The notes below the pieces were generated by a model. That model saw only the letters and a list, made by a program, of their open reading frames with translations. It was not told the origin of the DNA and did no database searches. The translations under genes were made by a program, and so were the position numbers. Shown here piece after piece: positions 26,403 through 33,325 of a stretch of DNA of 52,558 bases (position 1 is its first letter; every line of letters starts with the position of its first letter). The stretch covers positions 1 to 52,558 of the forward strand of contig DATJGF010000130.1 in assembly GCA_035495315.1 (NCBI GenBank). Direction: 5' to 3'. Source of the stretch: DATJGF01 sp035495315 (GTDB taxonomy: Bacteria; Verrucomicrobiota; Verrucomicrobiia; Limisphaerales; UBA8199).

Positions 26403-28154
26403 GTGTTGTTTTATCGCATGCTGCATCGTTACTGGTTTTGTGCCGCGGTCGTTATCCTAAACAGCGTCTTAATGGCCGGTTGTGCCGGTCATTCTGGCGC
26501 TGTCAGGTCTTCCGCACAAAAATCGAACACCCCGCCCGCTTCCACTTCGACGTCCGGCTCCGTCGCTGACGAACGTGAGGAAAAAGCCGCGAAGGCCCAT
26601 GCCCACTACGCGGCCGGCATCGTTCACGACATGAACGATGATACTGAGGCTGCGCTCCGAGATTATTACGCCGCGGCAACCGCTGATCCGGGTAACGAGC
26701 GTCTGGTGTTGGAGGTTTCCAGGCGCTTCCTGCAAAATAAGCAGCCGGAAAAGGCGCAGGAGATCCTCGAGCGAGCGGCGAGTCGCCCAAACGCTTCGGG
26801 GGCAGTAATGGCGCGGCTGGGCTTGGTCTATTTGCAGCTCGGCAAGACCGACCAGGCCGTCCACGCGAGCCGGGCTGCGATCAAGCGGTCCCCCGAATCG
26901 CTCGCCGGTTATCAGAATCTCTTTCTCCATTACCTCCAGAGCAAACAGACGCCGGAGGCATTGAAAATTCTTGAGGAGGCCGCTAAACAGCCCAACGCCG
27001 ATGCTGATTTCCTGCTGGGCTTGGCCGAACTCTACGGGAGCTTAATCGCGCAAACGCCGGCTCAAAAAGAGAAACTCAAACCCGAGGTTCTGGCGGTTTT
27101 ATCGCGGGCGGGTAAAATTGATCCATTGAATGCGTCGCAGAGGCTGAGATTGGCCGAGGGGTTTAACGCCTTCGGCGAAACGGACAAAGCGGCCCAAATT
27201 TATTTGGACTTGCTGAAAGCGTTGCCCGACCTGCCGCTAGTACGTGAGCGCGTACATGCGCGGCTGGCCGGCATCTTTCTGCGGGAGAGCGATCACAAAC
27301 GCGCGGTAGAGCAGTTGGAAGCGCTGGTGCGCGACGATCCAACCAACCCGCAAGCGTACTACTATTTGGGATATTTGGCTTACAACGATAAGAACAGTGC
27401 ACAAGCGGCCGATTACTTCAGCAAGGCGATCCTGCTGAACCCGGGATTTGAAGATGCGTATTACGACTTGGCGCTGGCCCAAATCAGCCTTGACAAACCT
27501 GCGGAAGCTCTGGCGACGCTCGAGAAGGCCCGCAAACAGTTCCAGAAGAACTTCGTCATGGAAGTCTACACCGGCCTGGCTTACAGCCGGCAGAAGGAAT
27601 ATCGGGAAGCTGTCAAACATTATACCGAAGCGGAAATTATCGCCAAAGCCACTGACCCAACGCGCTTGGGCCAGGAATTTTATTTTCAGCTCGGCGCGGC
27701 CTACGAACGGATCGGCGATTTCGAGCAATCAGAACAGTACTTCGAAAAGTGCCTGCAGCTGAAGCCCGATTTTCCTGAGGCGCAGAATTACCTTGGTTAC
27801 ATGTGGGCTGAGCATGGCATCAAATTGGACAAGGCGAGGGAGTTGATCGAGAAGGCGGTTAAAGCCGAGCCGAAAAATGCGGCTTACCTCGATAGCCTCG
27901 GTTGGGTACTGTTCAAATTAGACAAACCTCAGGAAGCCCTGAATTACGTCCTGAAAGCCGTCGCCCTTACCGAAGAGCCGGACGCGACTCTGTACGAGCA
28001 TTTAGGCGATATTTATGCGGCGCTGAGCCAGCCTGAAAAAGCGCGCGAGGCCTGGACGAAGTCGCTTGCGGTCGAACCCAACGACGCCGTGAAGAAAAAA
28101 CTGGAGGTAGATTCGCACCCGGAGGAGACGCCGAAGACAAACGATGGCGAATAA
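26403..28154 (+). CDS. TPR-repeat lipoprotein
   Basis: The GTG at 26403 has GGGAGGGGGG just upstream, which makes it more likely than GTG 26385. The resulting 583-residue protein has a lipoprotein signal ending in VLMAGC (Cys lipid-anchor near residue 26). About ten tetratricopeptide repeats follow over the rest (examples ARLGLVYLQLGKTDQAV, YYLGYLAYNDKNSAQAADYF, FQLGAAYERIGDFEQSEQYF, YLDSLGWVLFKLDKPQEAL). It is likely a periplasmic scaffold anchored in the membrane. It is followed three bases later by the DUF2203 gene. Confidence 0.88.
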   Translation: MLFYRMLHRYWFCAAVVILNSVLMAGCAGHSGAVRSSAQKSNTPPASTSTSGSVADEREEKAAKAHAHYAAGIVHDMNDDTEAALRDYYAAATADPGNERLVLEVSRRFLQNKQPEKAQEILERAASRPNASGAVMARLGLVYLQLGKTDQAVHASRAAIKRSPESLAGYQNLFLHYLQSKQTPEALKILEEAAKQPNADADFLLGLAELYGSLIAQTPAQKEKLKPEVLAVLSRAGKIDPLNASQRLRLAEGFNAFGETDKAAQIYLDLLKALPDLPLVRERVHARLAGIFLRESDHKRAVEQLEALVRDDPTNPQAYYYLGYLAYNDKNSAQAADYFSKAILLNPGFEDAYYDLALAQISLDKPAEALATLEKARKQFQKNFVMEVYTGLAYSRQKEYREAVKHYTEAEIIAKATDPTRLGQEFYFQLGAAYERIGDFEQSEQYFEKCLQLKPDFPEAQNYLGYMWAEHGIKLDKARELIEKAVKAEPKNAAYLDSLGWVLFKLDKPQEALNYVLKAVALTEEPDATLYEHLGDIYAALSQPEKAREAWTKSLAVEPNDAVKKKLEVDSHPEETPKTNDGE

Positions 28155-28157
28155 CTT

Positions 28158-28553
28158 ATGAGCTATCGCTTTGAAAAGCACTATACGCGCGAGGAAGCCC
28201 GCGAGTTGTTACCGAAAGTGCGTCATTGGCTGAAGGAGTTGCTGAAGCTGACGAAGGAGTTGCAACGGAGCGAAAAACAACTGCAAAACTTGCGACAGGG
28301 CAATTCCGATTTAGGAGGACCGTCTGTAAATAAGTGGGTAAAGACGATCGCCGACATTAAGGTGGTCTTGCTGGAATTTTACAGTCGCGACATTCAAATC
28401 AAGGATTTGGAACGGGGCCTGATTGATTTCCCCTCGTTCATTGAAGGCAACGAAGTCTTCCTGTGCTGGGAGGAAGGCGAGTCGGACATTAATTTCTGGC
28501 ACCACCTGGATGCAGGCTACGCCGGACGAGAGAGGATTGAGGAAGCGGAGTGA
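28158..28553 (+). CDS. DUF2203 family protein
   Basis: The 131-residue protein matches DUF2203: an N-terminal helical part (ELLPKVRHWLKELL), the middle GGPSVNK..., and the conserved C-terminal block QIKDLERGLIDFPSF, then EVFLCWEEGE and INFWHHLDAGYAGR. The family function is unknown. It follows the TPR lipoprotein gene by three bases, so the two are probably co-transcribed. Confidence 0.85.
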   Translation: MSYRFEKHYTREEARELLPKVRHWLKELLKLTKELQRSEKQLQNLRQGNSDLGGPSVNKWVKTIADIKVVLLEFYSRDIQIKDLERGLIDFPSFIEGNEVFLCWEEGESDINFWHHLDAGYAGRERIEEAE

Positions 28554-28608
28554 CGACAAAGCCGAAACCAGAAATTCGAAGTTAATCCGAGTGGCTGATC
28601 TTTTGGCT

Positions 28609-29556
28609 TCAGTAATCCCATTGGTGGAAAATCTCGTAGACATCAACTCTGCCGCCAGGAAAATACGAATTGACCGGCAAGATAAAAGTATGGGTTGCCC
28701 GATCGAAGCTGAGGGACACCGGCTGGCCGGGTTGATTGGGGTCGTATGCTGAGAATCGAATTTCGGCCTCTGTTTCCTCCGCGGCGAAAATCAGGATAGC
28801 GTGGTTGATCATTAAACTGGGAAATCGCACAAGATGAACGATTGGGGGACGGCTGGTTGTTAATTCTTTCAATAGCTGTTCCGCGACATGCTGCTGCTGT
28901 TGCCGGCTGAAGGGGAATATCATCCGCCAATGGCCACGCTGGAAGTAGGATTGCCAGGCACCCCCGCATTCCTCTTTCAGCAATTGCTCGTGCGCTTTGC
29001 TAAACTCCCTTAAACTGTCATATCCCGGAATTATAATCTGTTCTGCCGTCCAGGGGTCGCGGCGCGGGTCGATCTGAATGACGTGACGAACCAGGCGGCG
29101 GTAGGTGCTCTCATCCGCCATGGGCTGCTTTGGATCAAAGCGAGCGAAATCGAAGAACTGCCGAGCTGAGCGCGCGACGACGACACAATGCAGCGAATAA
29201 GTCGGTTCGGGCTGGCGCCGCTGCGTAGTCCACATGCCGTTCGTGTTATAGTAGTATTCCCAGACCAGCTCGTTTGGGTAAGCAAACGTATCCTTTTGGA
29301 AATCAAACCGGCGCGGGTCTGTCCCCGGCGATTTTGGATCCGTGGCGCAGGCGCTGAAGAGCAGGCTGCAAACTAATGCCTGGCATGTCAACGCGGACCA
29401 ACCACCGACATTGCAGGAGCTGACTTTAGACGACCTCAAGGTTTTTCGAGGGCCGGACGTAATACTTCTGACGTTGACTCCTGCACATACCTCGTGAGTT
29501 TTTGGGCTAATTTTAGAGACAACAGATTCGAACTTCATCGTTACAGCTTGCGCCAT
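28609..29556 (-). CDS. Probable C39-like peptidase-fold lipoprotein
   Basis: The 315-residue frame includes a lipoprotein signal ending LVCSLLFSAC near residue 70; the true start is uncertain (ATGs at 29556 and 29538, and downstream alternatives), because part of the leader comes from repeat copy E. The mature part looks like a papain-like fold: a Cys in KEECGGAW, a His in MINHAILIFAAEE and an Asn/Asp in FSAYDPNQPGQPVSL. Peptidase or transglutaminase-like activity is inferred only from this pattern. It lies between the DUF2203 gene and the AMP-ligase gene. Confidence 0.55.
   Translation of the reverse strand: MAQAVTMKFESVVSKISPKTHEVCAGVNVRSITSGPRKTLRSSKVSSCNVGGWSALTCQALVCSLLFSACATDPKSPGTDPRRFDFQKDTFAYPNELVWEYYYNTNGMWTTQRRQPEPTYSLHCVVVARSARQFFDFARFDPKQPMADESTYRRLVRHVIQIDPRRDPWTAEQIIIPGYDSLREFSKAHEQLLKEECGGAWQSYFQRGHWRMIFPFSRQQQQHVAEQLLKELTTSRPPIVHLVRFPSLMINHAILIFAAEETEAEIRFSAYDPNQPGQPVSLSFDRATHTFILPVNSYFPGGRVDVYEIFHQWDY
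29411..29488. repeat. Palindromic repeat family, degenerate copy E
   Basis: On the minus strand the segment opens GTGCAGGAGTCAACGTCAG and closes with GTCAGCTCCTGCA, matching the ends of copies A-D at many but not all positions. It overlaps the 5' part of the C39-like gene and thus contributes codons before the lipobox. Confidence 0.4.
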
Positions 29557-29584
29557 AAGCTAATGGTCGGCTAATTAAGACGCA

Positions 29585-30856
29585 ATGCTCTACGACCGCT
29601 GGCGCCAAATCATGAAAGAGCGGGCGAGTGATCTCGCCTTGATCGATTTGGCAGTTGATCGGCGCTGGACGTTCCAAGAATTGGCGATGGAAGCCGAGGC
29701 TGGTCCATTGCCTAACGAACAGATCCTTTTTCCAAACGGGAACTCGTCGGAGTTCGTGATAACTGTTCTACGGGGGTGGTTACAGCGTAAGGTTGTTTGT
29801 CCGGTCGAATCTGCCGAGCAGAAGCCAGCAAGCATTGCTGGTTTGCCCGACGAAATAGTCCATTTGAAAGTAACCTCCGCCACAGGTGGTATTTCAAGAT
29901 TGATTGCCTTCACTGAGGAGCAGTTGATGGCGGATCCTGAGAATATTGTCTCGACGATGGGGTTGCGCCCGGACTGGCCGAATCTGGCGGTCATTTCGCT
30001 TGCGCATTCCTATGGTTTTTCAAACCTGGTTTTACCCCTGTTGTTGCATGGCGTACCGCTCGTCCTGGTCGGTGGCGCACTTCCGGAGTTGTTACGTCGT
30101 GCGGCCGCCGGGCAGTCGGCAGTAACCTTGCCCGCAGTGCCGGCACTTTGGCAAAGCTGGTCTGAAACCGATGCCATTCCCAAGAATGTACGCCTCGCTA
30201 TTTCGGCGGGGGCGCCGTTGCCCTGGACACTCGAAGAAGGCGTTTTCTCCAAGCACCAAATAAAGATTCATAATTTTTACGGCAGCAGCGAATGCGGCGG
30301 AATCGCTTATGACGGTTCACTTGAACCGCGCCGGGAAGCGGGATACGTAGGAGGGCCGCTGCGCGGGGTAAACGTCTCAGTGAACGAGGACGGTTGTCTG
30401 GTGGTGTCCAGCAATGCGGTTGGGGAAACCTACTGGCCGGAAGCCTCGCCGGCGCTTTGCGAGGGCGTTTTTCAGACGAGCGACCTTGGGGAGGTATCCG
30501 AGGGTAAGATTTATCTGCGAGGCCGCGCCGGCGATCAGATTAATGTGGCAGGCAGAAAGGTCGCACCCGAAGCCATCGAGCTCGCGTTGGCAAGCCATCC
30601 CCAGGTGCGGGGGTGCCTTGCGTTTGGTGTGCCAAGCCTCGATGCACAGCGAGGTGAAATGATTGTCGCCTGTGTCGCGCTGACCTCGGATATTGGCGCG
30701 CAGGACCTGAGAAAGTTTGCGCTGGCTAGGTTGCCGGCGTGGCAAGTGCCCCGTGAATGGTGGGTCGTCGATTCATTAGAAGCGAACGGGCGTGGGAAAT
30801 TGTCGCGCAGTTTCTGGCGGAAGAGATATTTGCGGCAACGGCAGACGCGATCCTGA
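29585..30856 (+). CDS. AMP-dependent ligase/acyl-activating enzyme (aryl-polyene type)
   Basis: The 423-residue protein is a short ANL-family adenylate-forming enzyme. Visible family motifs are NFYGSSECGGIAYDG (adenine/acyl motif), TSDLGEVSEGKIYLRGRAGDQINVAGRKVAP (core with hinge Asp) and the C-terminal NGRGKLSR with the catalytic Lys. The usual P-loop (T-S-G-x-T-G-x-P-K) is degenerate and reads TSATGGISRL. Aryl-polyene clusters carry such a ligase (ApeH in E. coli) to load aryl starters onto ACP. It is convergent with the dehydratase gene across the 30876-30998 element. Confidence 0.82.
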   Translation: MLYDRWRQIMKERASDLALIDLAVDRRWTFQELAMEAEAGPLPNEQILFPNGNSSEFVITVLRGWLQRKVVCPVESAEQKPASIAGLPDEIVHLKVTSATGGISRLIAFTEEQLMADPENIVSTMGLRPDWPNLAVISLAHSYGFSNLVLPLLLHGVPLVLVGGALPELLRRAAAGQSAVTLPAVPALWQSWSETDAIPKNVRLAISAGAPLPWTLEEGVFSKHQIKIHNFYGSSECGGIAYDGSLEPRREAGYVGGPLRGVNVSVNEDGCLVVSSNAVGETYWPEASPALCEGVFQTSDLGEVSEGKIYLRGRAGDQINVAGRKVAPEAIELALASHPQVRGCLAFGVPSLDAQRGEMIVACVALTSDIGAQDLRKFALARLPAWQVPREWWVVDSLEANGRGKLSRSFWRKRYLRQRQTRS

Positions 30857-30875
30857 GGGGATTGAAGGGCCGGCG

Positions 30876-30998
30876 GTAGCGCAGAGTTTTACTCTGCTGT
30901 ACCGCAGGTTTTCAACCTGCGCGTTTGGCTGGGTGAATCGAGGGTACCAGGTGCCGACTGAAAGTCGGCGGTACAGCAGAGTGAAACTCTGCGTTACG
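30876..30998. repeat. Multi-hairpin palindromic element between convergent genes
   Basis: The element begins GTAGCGCAGAG and ends CTCTGCGTTAC. It contains four short hairpins: GCAGAG/CTCTGC around TTTTA, CGCAGG/CCTGCG around TTTTCAA, GCCGACT/AGTCGGC around GAA, and GCAGAG/CTCTGC around TGAAA. It fills nearly all of the gap between the AMP-ligase stop (30856) and the dehydratase stop (30994), whose TAA lies inside it. Confidence 0.75.
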
Positions 30999-31428
30999 TC
31001 TTTTCGCCGCTTAATGTGACGGCGCCCTGCATGATGATGCGGCCGTTGACTGCCGCTGAGACTTCCGCCTGGATAAGGTTATTCAGTCGGCCCGTAACGG
31101 TGGCTTCGATTCGAATGATCGCCTCGGGTTTTGCTGTGCCGGTGATTTTCACACCGCGCACAGCGGTCAACTTGAGTGCCGGCAATGGCCCAATGGCAGG
31201 GTCACTTTGAGCTACGATTCCGGCAAGTTGTGCGCTAGCCTCAATCAATAGGACGCCAGGAAAAAGCGGCTGCTGCGGGAAATGGCCTCTAAGGAAAGGC
31301 AACTGCGGGTCGACGCGAACTTCGGCTGCCCCGCTGCGCCCTGGTTCGAGGTTGAGCAACCGATCGATGAATCGAAATTCCGGACCGTGCGGAAGCAGTT
31401 GCAGAGCTCGTCTGAGGTCGTCGTCCAC
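30994..31428 (-). CDS. Hot-dog fold 3-hydroxyacyl-ACP dehydratase (FabZ-like)
   Basis: The 144-residue protein matches the FabZ/FabA hot-dog domain. The active-site His is H49 in GHFPQQPLFPGV and the Glu is E63 in LIEASAQLAG. The opening PHGPEFRFIDR also matches FabZ. It would remove water from 3-hydroxyacyl-ACP intermediates to build a polyene, fitting ApeI or ApeP of aryl-polyene clusters. LolA-like gene follows upstream within ten bases on the same strand. Its stop is in the multi-hairpin element. Confidence 0.9.
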   Translation of the reverse strand: MDDDLRRALQLLPHGPEFRFIDRLLNLEPGRSGAAEVRVDPQLPFLRGHFPQQPLFPGVLLIEASAQLAGIVAQSDPAIGPLPALKLTAVRGVKITGTAKPEAIIRIEATVTGRLNNLIQAEVSAAVNGRIIMQGAVTLSGEKT

Positions 31429-31437
31429 TGGTGGAGC

Positions 31438-32118
31438 TTAGTGGTTCTTCAACGGTTCGACGACTCTATAATCGTCGGGGATCGGCGGAGCAAACTGCGT
31501 CGGGTCGATGGGCAGGTTAAGCACTGGATTCTTGAACTCATTTCGCATCTTCGAACCGTCAGCAAACTGGAGCTCGGTGCTGCGCAAAGAGTGGTCCCTC
31601 GTATTGAACGCAATTTCAATTTGCGGGATCATCCGGCGGGCCAACGGTGATTTCGGTTGCAGGACAAGTTGGCCCGCGTCGTCGTTTGCCATTTGTGACA
31701 CGATACTATATTGCCGTTCCAACTCCTCCGCGCTCCGGGGAAAGCCGGCTTCCAAAAGGGCCAGGGCGTCACGCCAGGGGCCGGTCTGCTCGCCGACAAA
31801 GGGAAAACGTTCGACGCGTTTAAGGCGCGGATAGATGACCAGCAACTCGTTGGTTGCGCGCACCGCGATAGTTTGAGGGCCCTTTCCCAGTTCCCAGCGG
31901 AACTTGTTGGGCGCCGCAAACCAGACATGACCGGAGGCGGTAACCGGTTGGGTGAGCGATTTGAGTGCTTTGGTTTGGAGGAAATCAGCGGACCAGCTCT
32001 GGATATTGGTCTGAGCCGCGAGCCAGGCGGCGACGGCGGGATTCAATTCAGCGGCGGTGCCATGAAAACCCAGTGCCAGAAACACGACCGTACCTAACGA
32101 AAATAAAAGACGACTCAT
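31438..32118 (-). CDS. LolA-family outer-membrane lipoprotein carrier
   Basis: The 226-residue protein has a signal peptide (residues 1-23, ending GTAAE) and a LolA-like beta-barrel fold with the SWSADFLQTKALKSLTQPVTASGHVWFAAPNKFRWEL segment that is typical of the family (shown in part). LolA proteins ferry lipid-modified molecules across the periplasm. In aryl-polyene clusters a LolA homologue (ApeL) accompanies an MMPL exporter and a DUF3261 lipoprotein, as here, so this copy probably serves that pathway rather than general lipoprotein sorting. Confidence 0.87.
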   Translation of the reverse strand: MSRLLFSLGTVVFLALGFHGTAAELNPAVAAWLAAQTNIQSWSADFLQTKALKSLTQPVTASGHVWFAAPNKFRWELGKGPQTIAVRATNELLVIYPRLKRVERFPFVGEQTGPWRDALALLEAGFPRSAEELERQYSIVSQMANDDAGQLVLQPKSPLARRMIPQIEIAFNTRDHSLRSTELQFADGSKMRNEFKNPVLNLPIDPTQFAPPIPDDYRVVEPLKNH

Positions 32119-32121
32119 AAT

Positions 32122-32265
32122 TTAATGATTGGGTTTCAGAATGGCGCAGCTGCATGAAACATTCAGAATGACGTTCAGAAGCTGACGCTGCGCGCAACAA
32201 CCTCTTCGCCTGGCCGGATCGAACCAAAGAGAAGCAAAGGCGTGTGCCGGTGCGCTTCGTTTCAT
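32122..32265 (-). CDS. Possible 47-residue Cys-rich ORF
   Basis: A frame from ATG 32265 (GGGGAACTGGAGCACC lies ahead, with GGAG about six bases upstream) to TAA 32122 encodes 47 residues including a CC pair and a CSC. It fills the 188-base gap between the acyltransferase and LolA genes on the same strand. Product unrecognised; may be chance. Confidence 0.2.
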   Translation of the reverse strand: MKRSAPAHAFASLWFDPARRRGCCAQRQLLNVILNVSCSCAILKPNH

Positions 32266-32306
32266 GGTGCTCCAGTTCCCCTTAGATTGAATGCTCCATC
32301 CTGCTG

Positions 32307-33272
32307 TTAATCTTTCTCATTTTTGCTAGCCCCGCAACTTGTGCCTGGAGCTTTGGCCGGGTCAGGCCAAACGGGGACGAAATGGTACCACTGATCGAGG
32401 TGACGCCGAATTAGCGGCTCAAACACCTGAATAATTGACTGAGTGAGCTGACGGCGCTGTTCCCGATCCCGCAGTTTCGCGCGATCATACGGGATGGCGG
32501 GCAGAATATGGGCGTCATACCTGAGGCCGTTGCGCGGCAAATACACGGGCACCAAGGCACAGCCGGAAGCTCGCGCCAGTTCGGCGGCGGCGATGGAGGC
32601 GGGAAATGGCTGACCGAACAATTCGACGGTGATAGCAGTAGGAGGCGGGGGGCGATCGACCAGCAAGGCGACCGTGGCTCCTGCTTCAAGCCGGCGGATT
32701 ACTTCGACAAAGGCCATCGGGTCATTGCCGATGACGAGCGTCTCGACCTTCCAGCGAGCCCGCGAAGCCTGTCGCATTCTGGTGAACTGCTCACCGGGCT
32801 CTGCCAGGGTTATGACTTGCAGCGCTATCCCTTTCTTGATCATAAGGGGCCCTCCCAATTCCCAGTTGCCCAGGTGAGGAGTTAACAGCAAAACACCCTG
32901 ATTTTGCGCTTGGGCCTTAAGGAAATGCTCCCAGCCGGTCATCTCACCAAAATGATCATCGATGGAAAGTCCTGCTTCGAGGCGCCACAGATCGATCAGT
33001 TTTAGGGCAAACTGCTGAAACAGCTCTTTGGCCTGTCGCTTTGCCTCGGTTTCTTTTCCTCCCAGAGCAGGCAATAAATTGCGCGTGACGGTTTCCAAAC
33101 GATGTCGCGCCAATGTCCAATAGATCCTGACGGCGATCCGGCTGAGCAGGACACAGGCCCTTTGCGGCAGCAGTCGCGCCGTCCAAAGACCCGCTCGCCA
33201 GAATTCCGAGCGGTAGAAAGACGATGGCTTAGACGGCTGAATCCCATTTGGAATCGAATCTCCGTAGTCCAT
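32307..33272 (-). CDS. Lysophospholipid/lipid A-type acyltransferase (LpxL-like)
   Basis: The 321-residue protein (from ATG 33272; TTG 33308 would add 12) belongs to the LpxL/HtrB acyltransferase family. An N-terminal amphipathic or membrane segment is at about 25-55 (WTARLLPQRACVLLSRIAVR). The catalytic HxxxxE motif is H133-LGNW-E138 in TPHLGNWELGG. Later segments LLVDRPPPPTAI and GCALVPVYLPR match the family. In aryl-polyene clusters such acyltransferases attach the aryl chain to a lipid at the inner membrane. The gene follows the exporter gene by about 50 bases. Confidence 0.85.
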   Translation of the reverse strand: MDYGDSIPNGIQPSKPSSFYRSEFWRAGLWTARLLPQRACVLLSRIAVRIYWTLARHRLETVTRNLLPALGGKETEAKRQAKELFQQFALKLIDLWRLEAGLSIDDHFGEMTGWEHFLKAQAQNQGVLLLTPHLGNWELGGPLMIKKGIALQVITLAEPGEQFTRMRQASRARWKVETLVIGNDPMAFVEVIRRLEAGATVALLVDRPPPPTAITVELFGQPFPASIAAAELARASGCALVPVYLPRNGLRYDAHILPAIPYDRAKLRDREQRRQLTQSIIQVFEPLIRRHLDQWYHFVPVWPDPAKAPGTSCGASKNEKD

Positions 33273-33325
33273 CCCACGAGACGCGCTCTGATTGACACGG
33301 GCGTTCAAAGTATTCTGTCTAGTTT

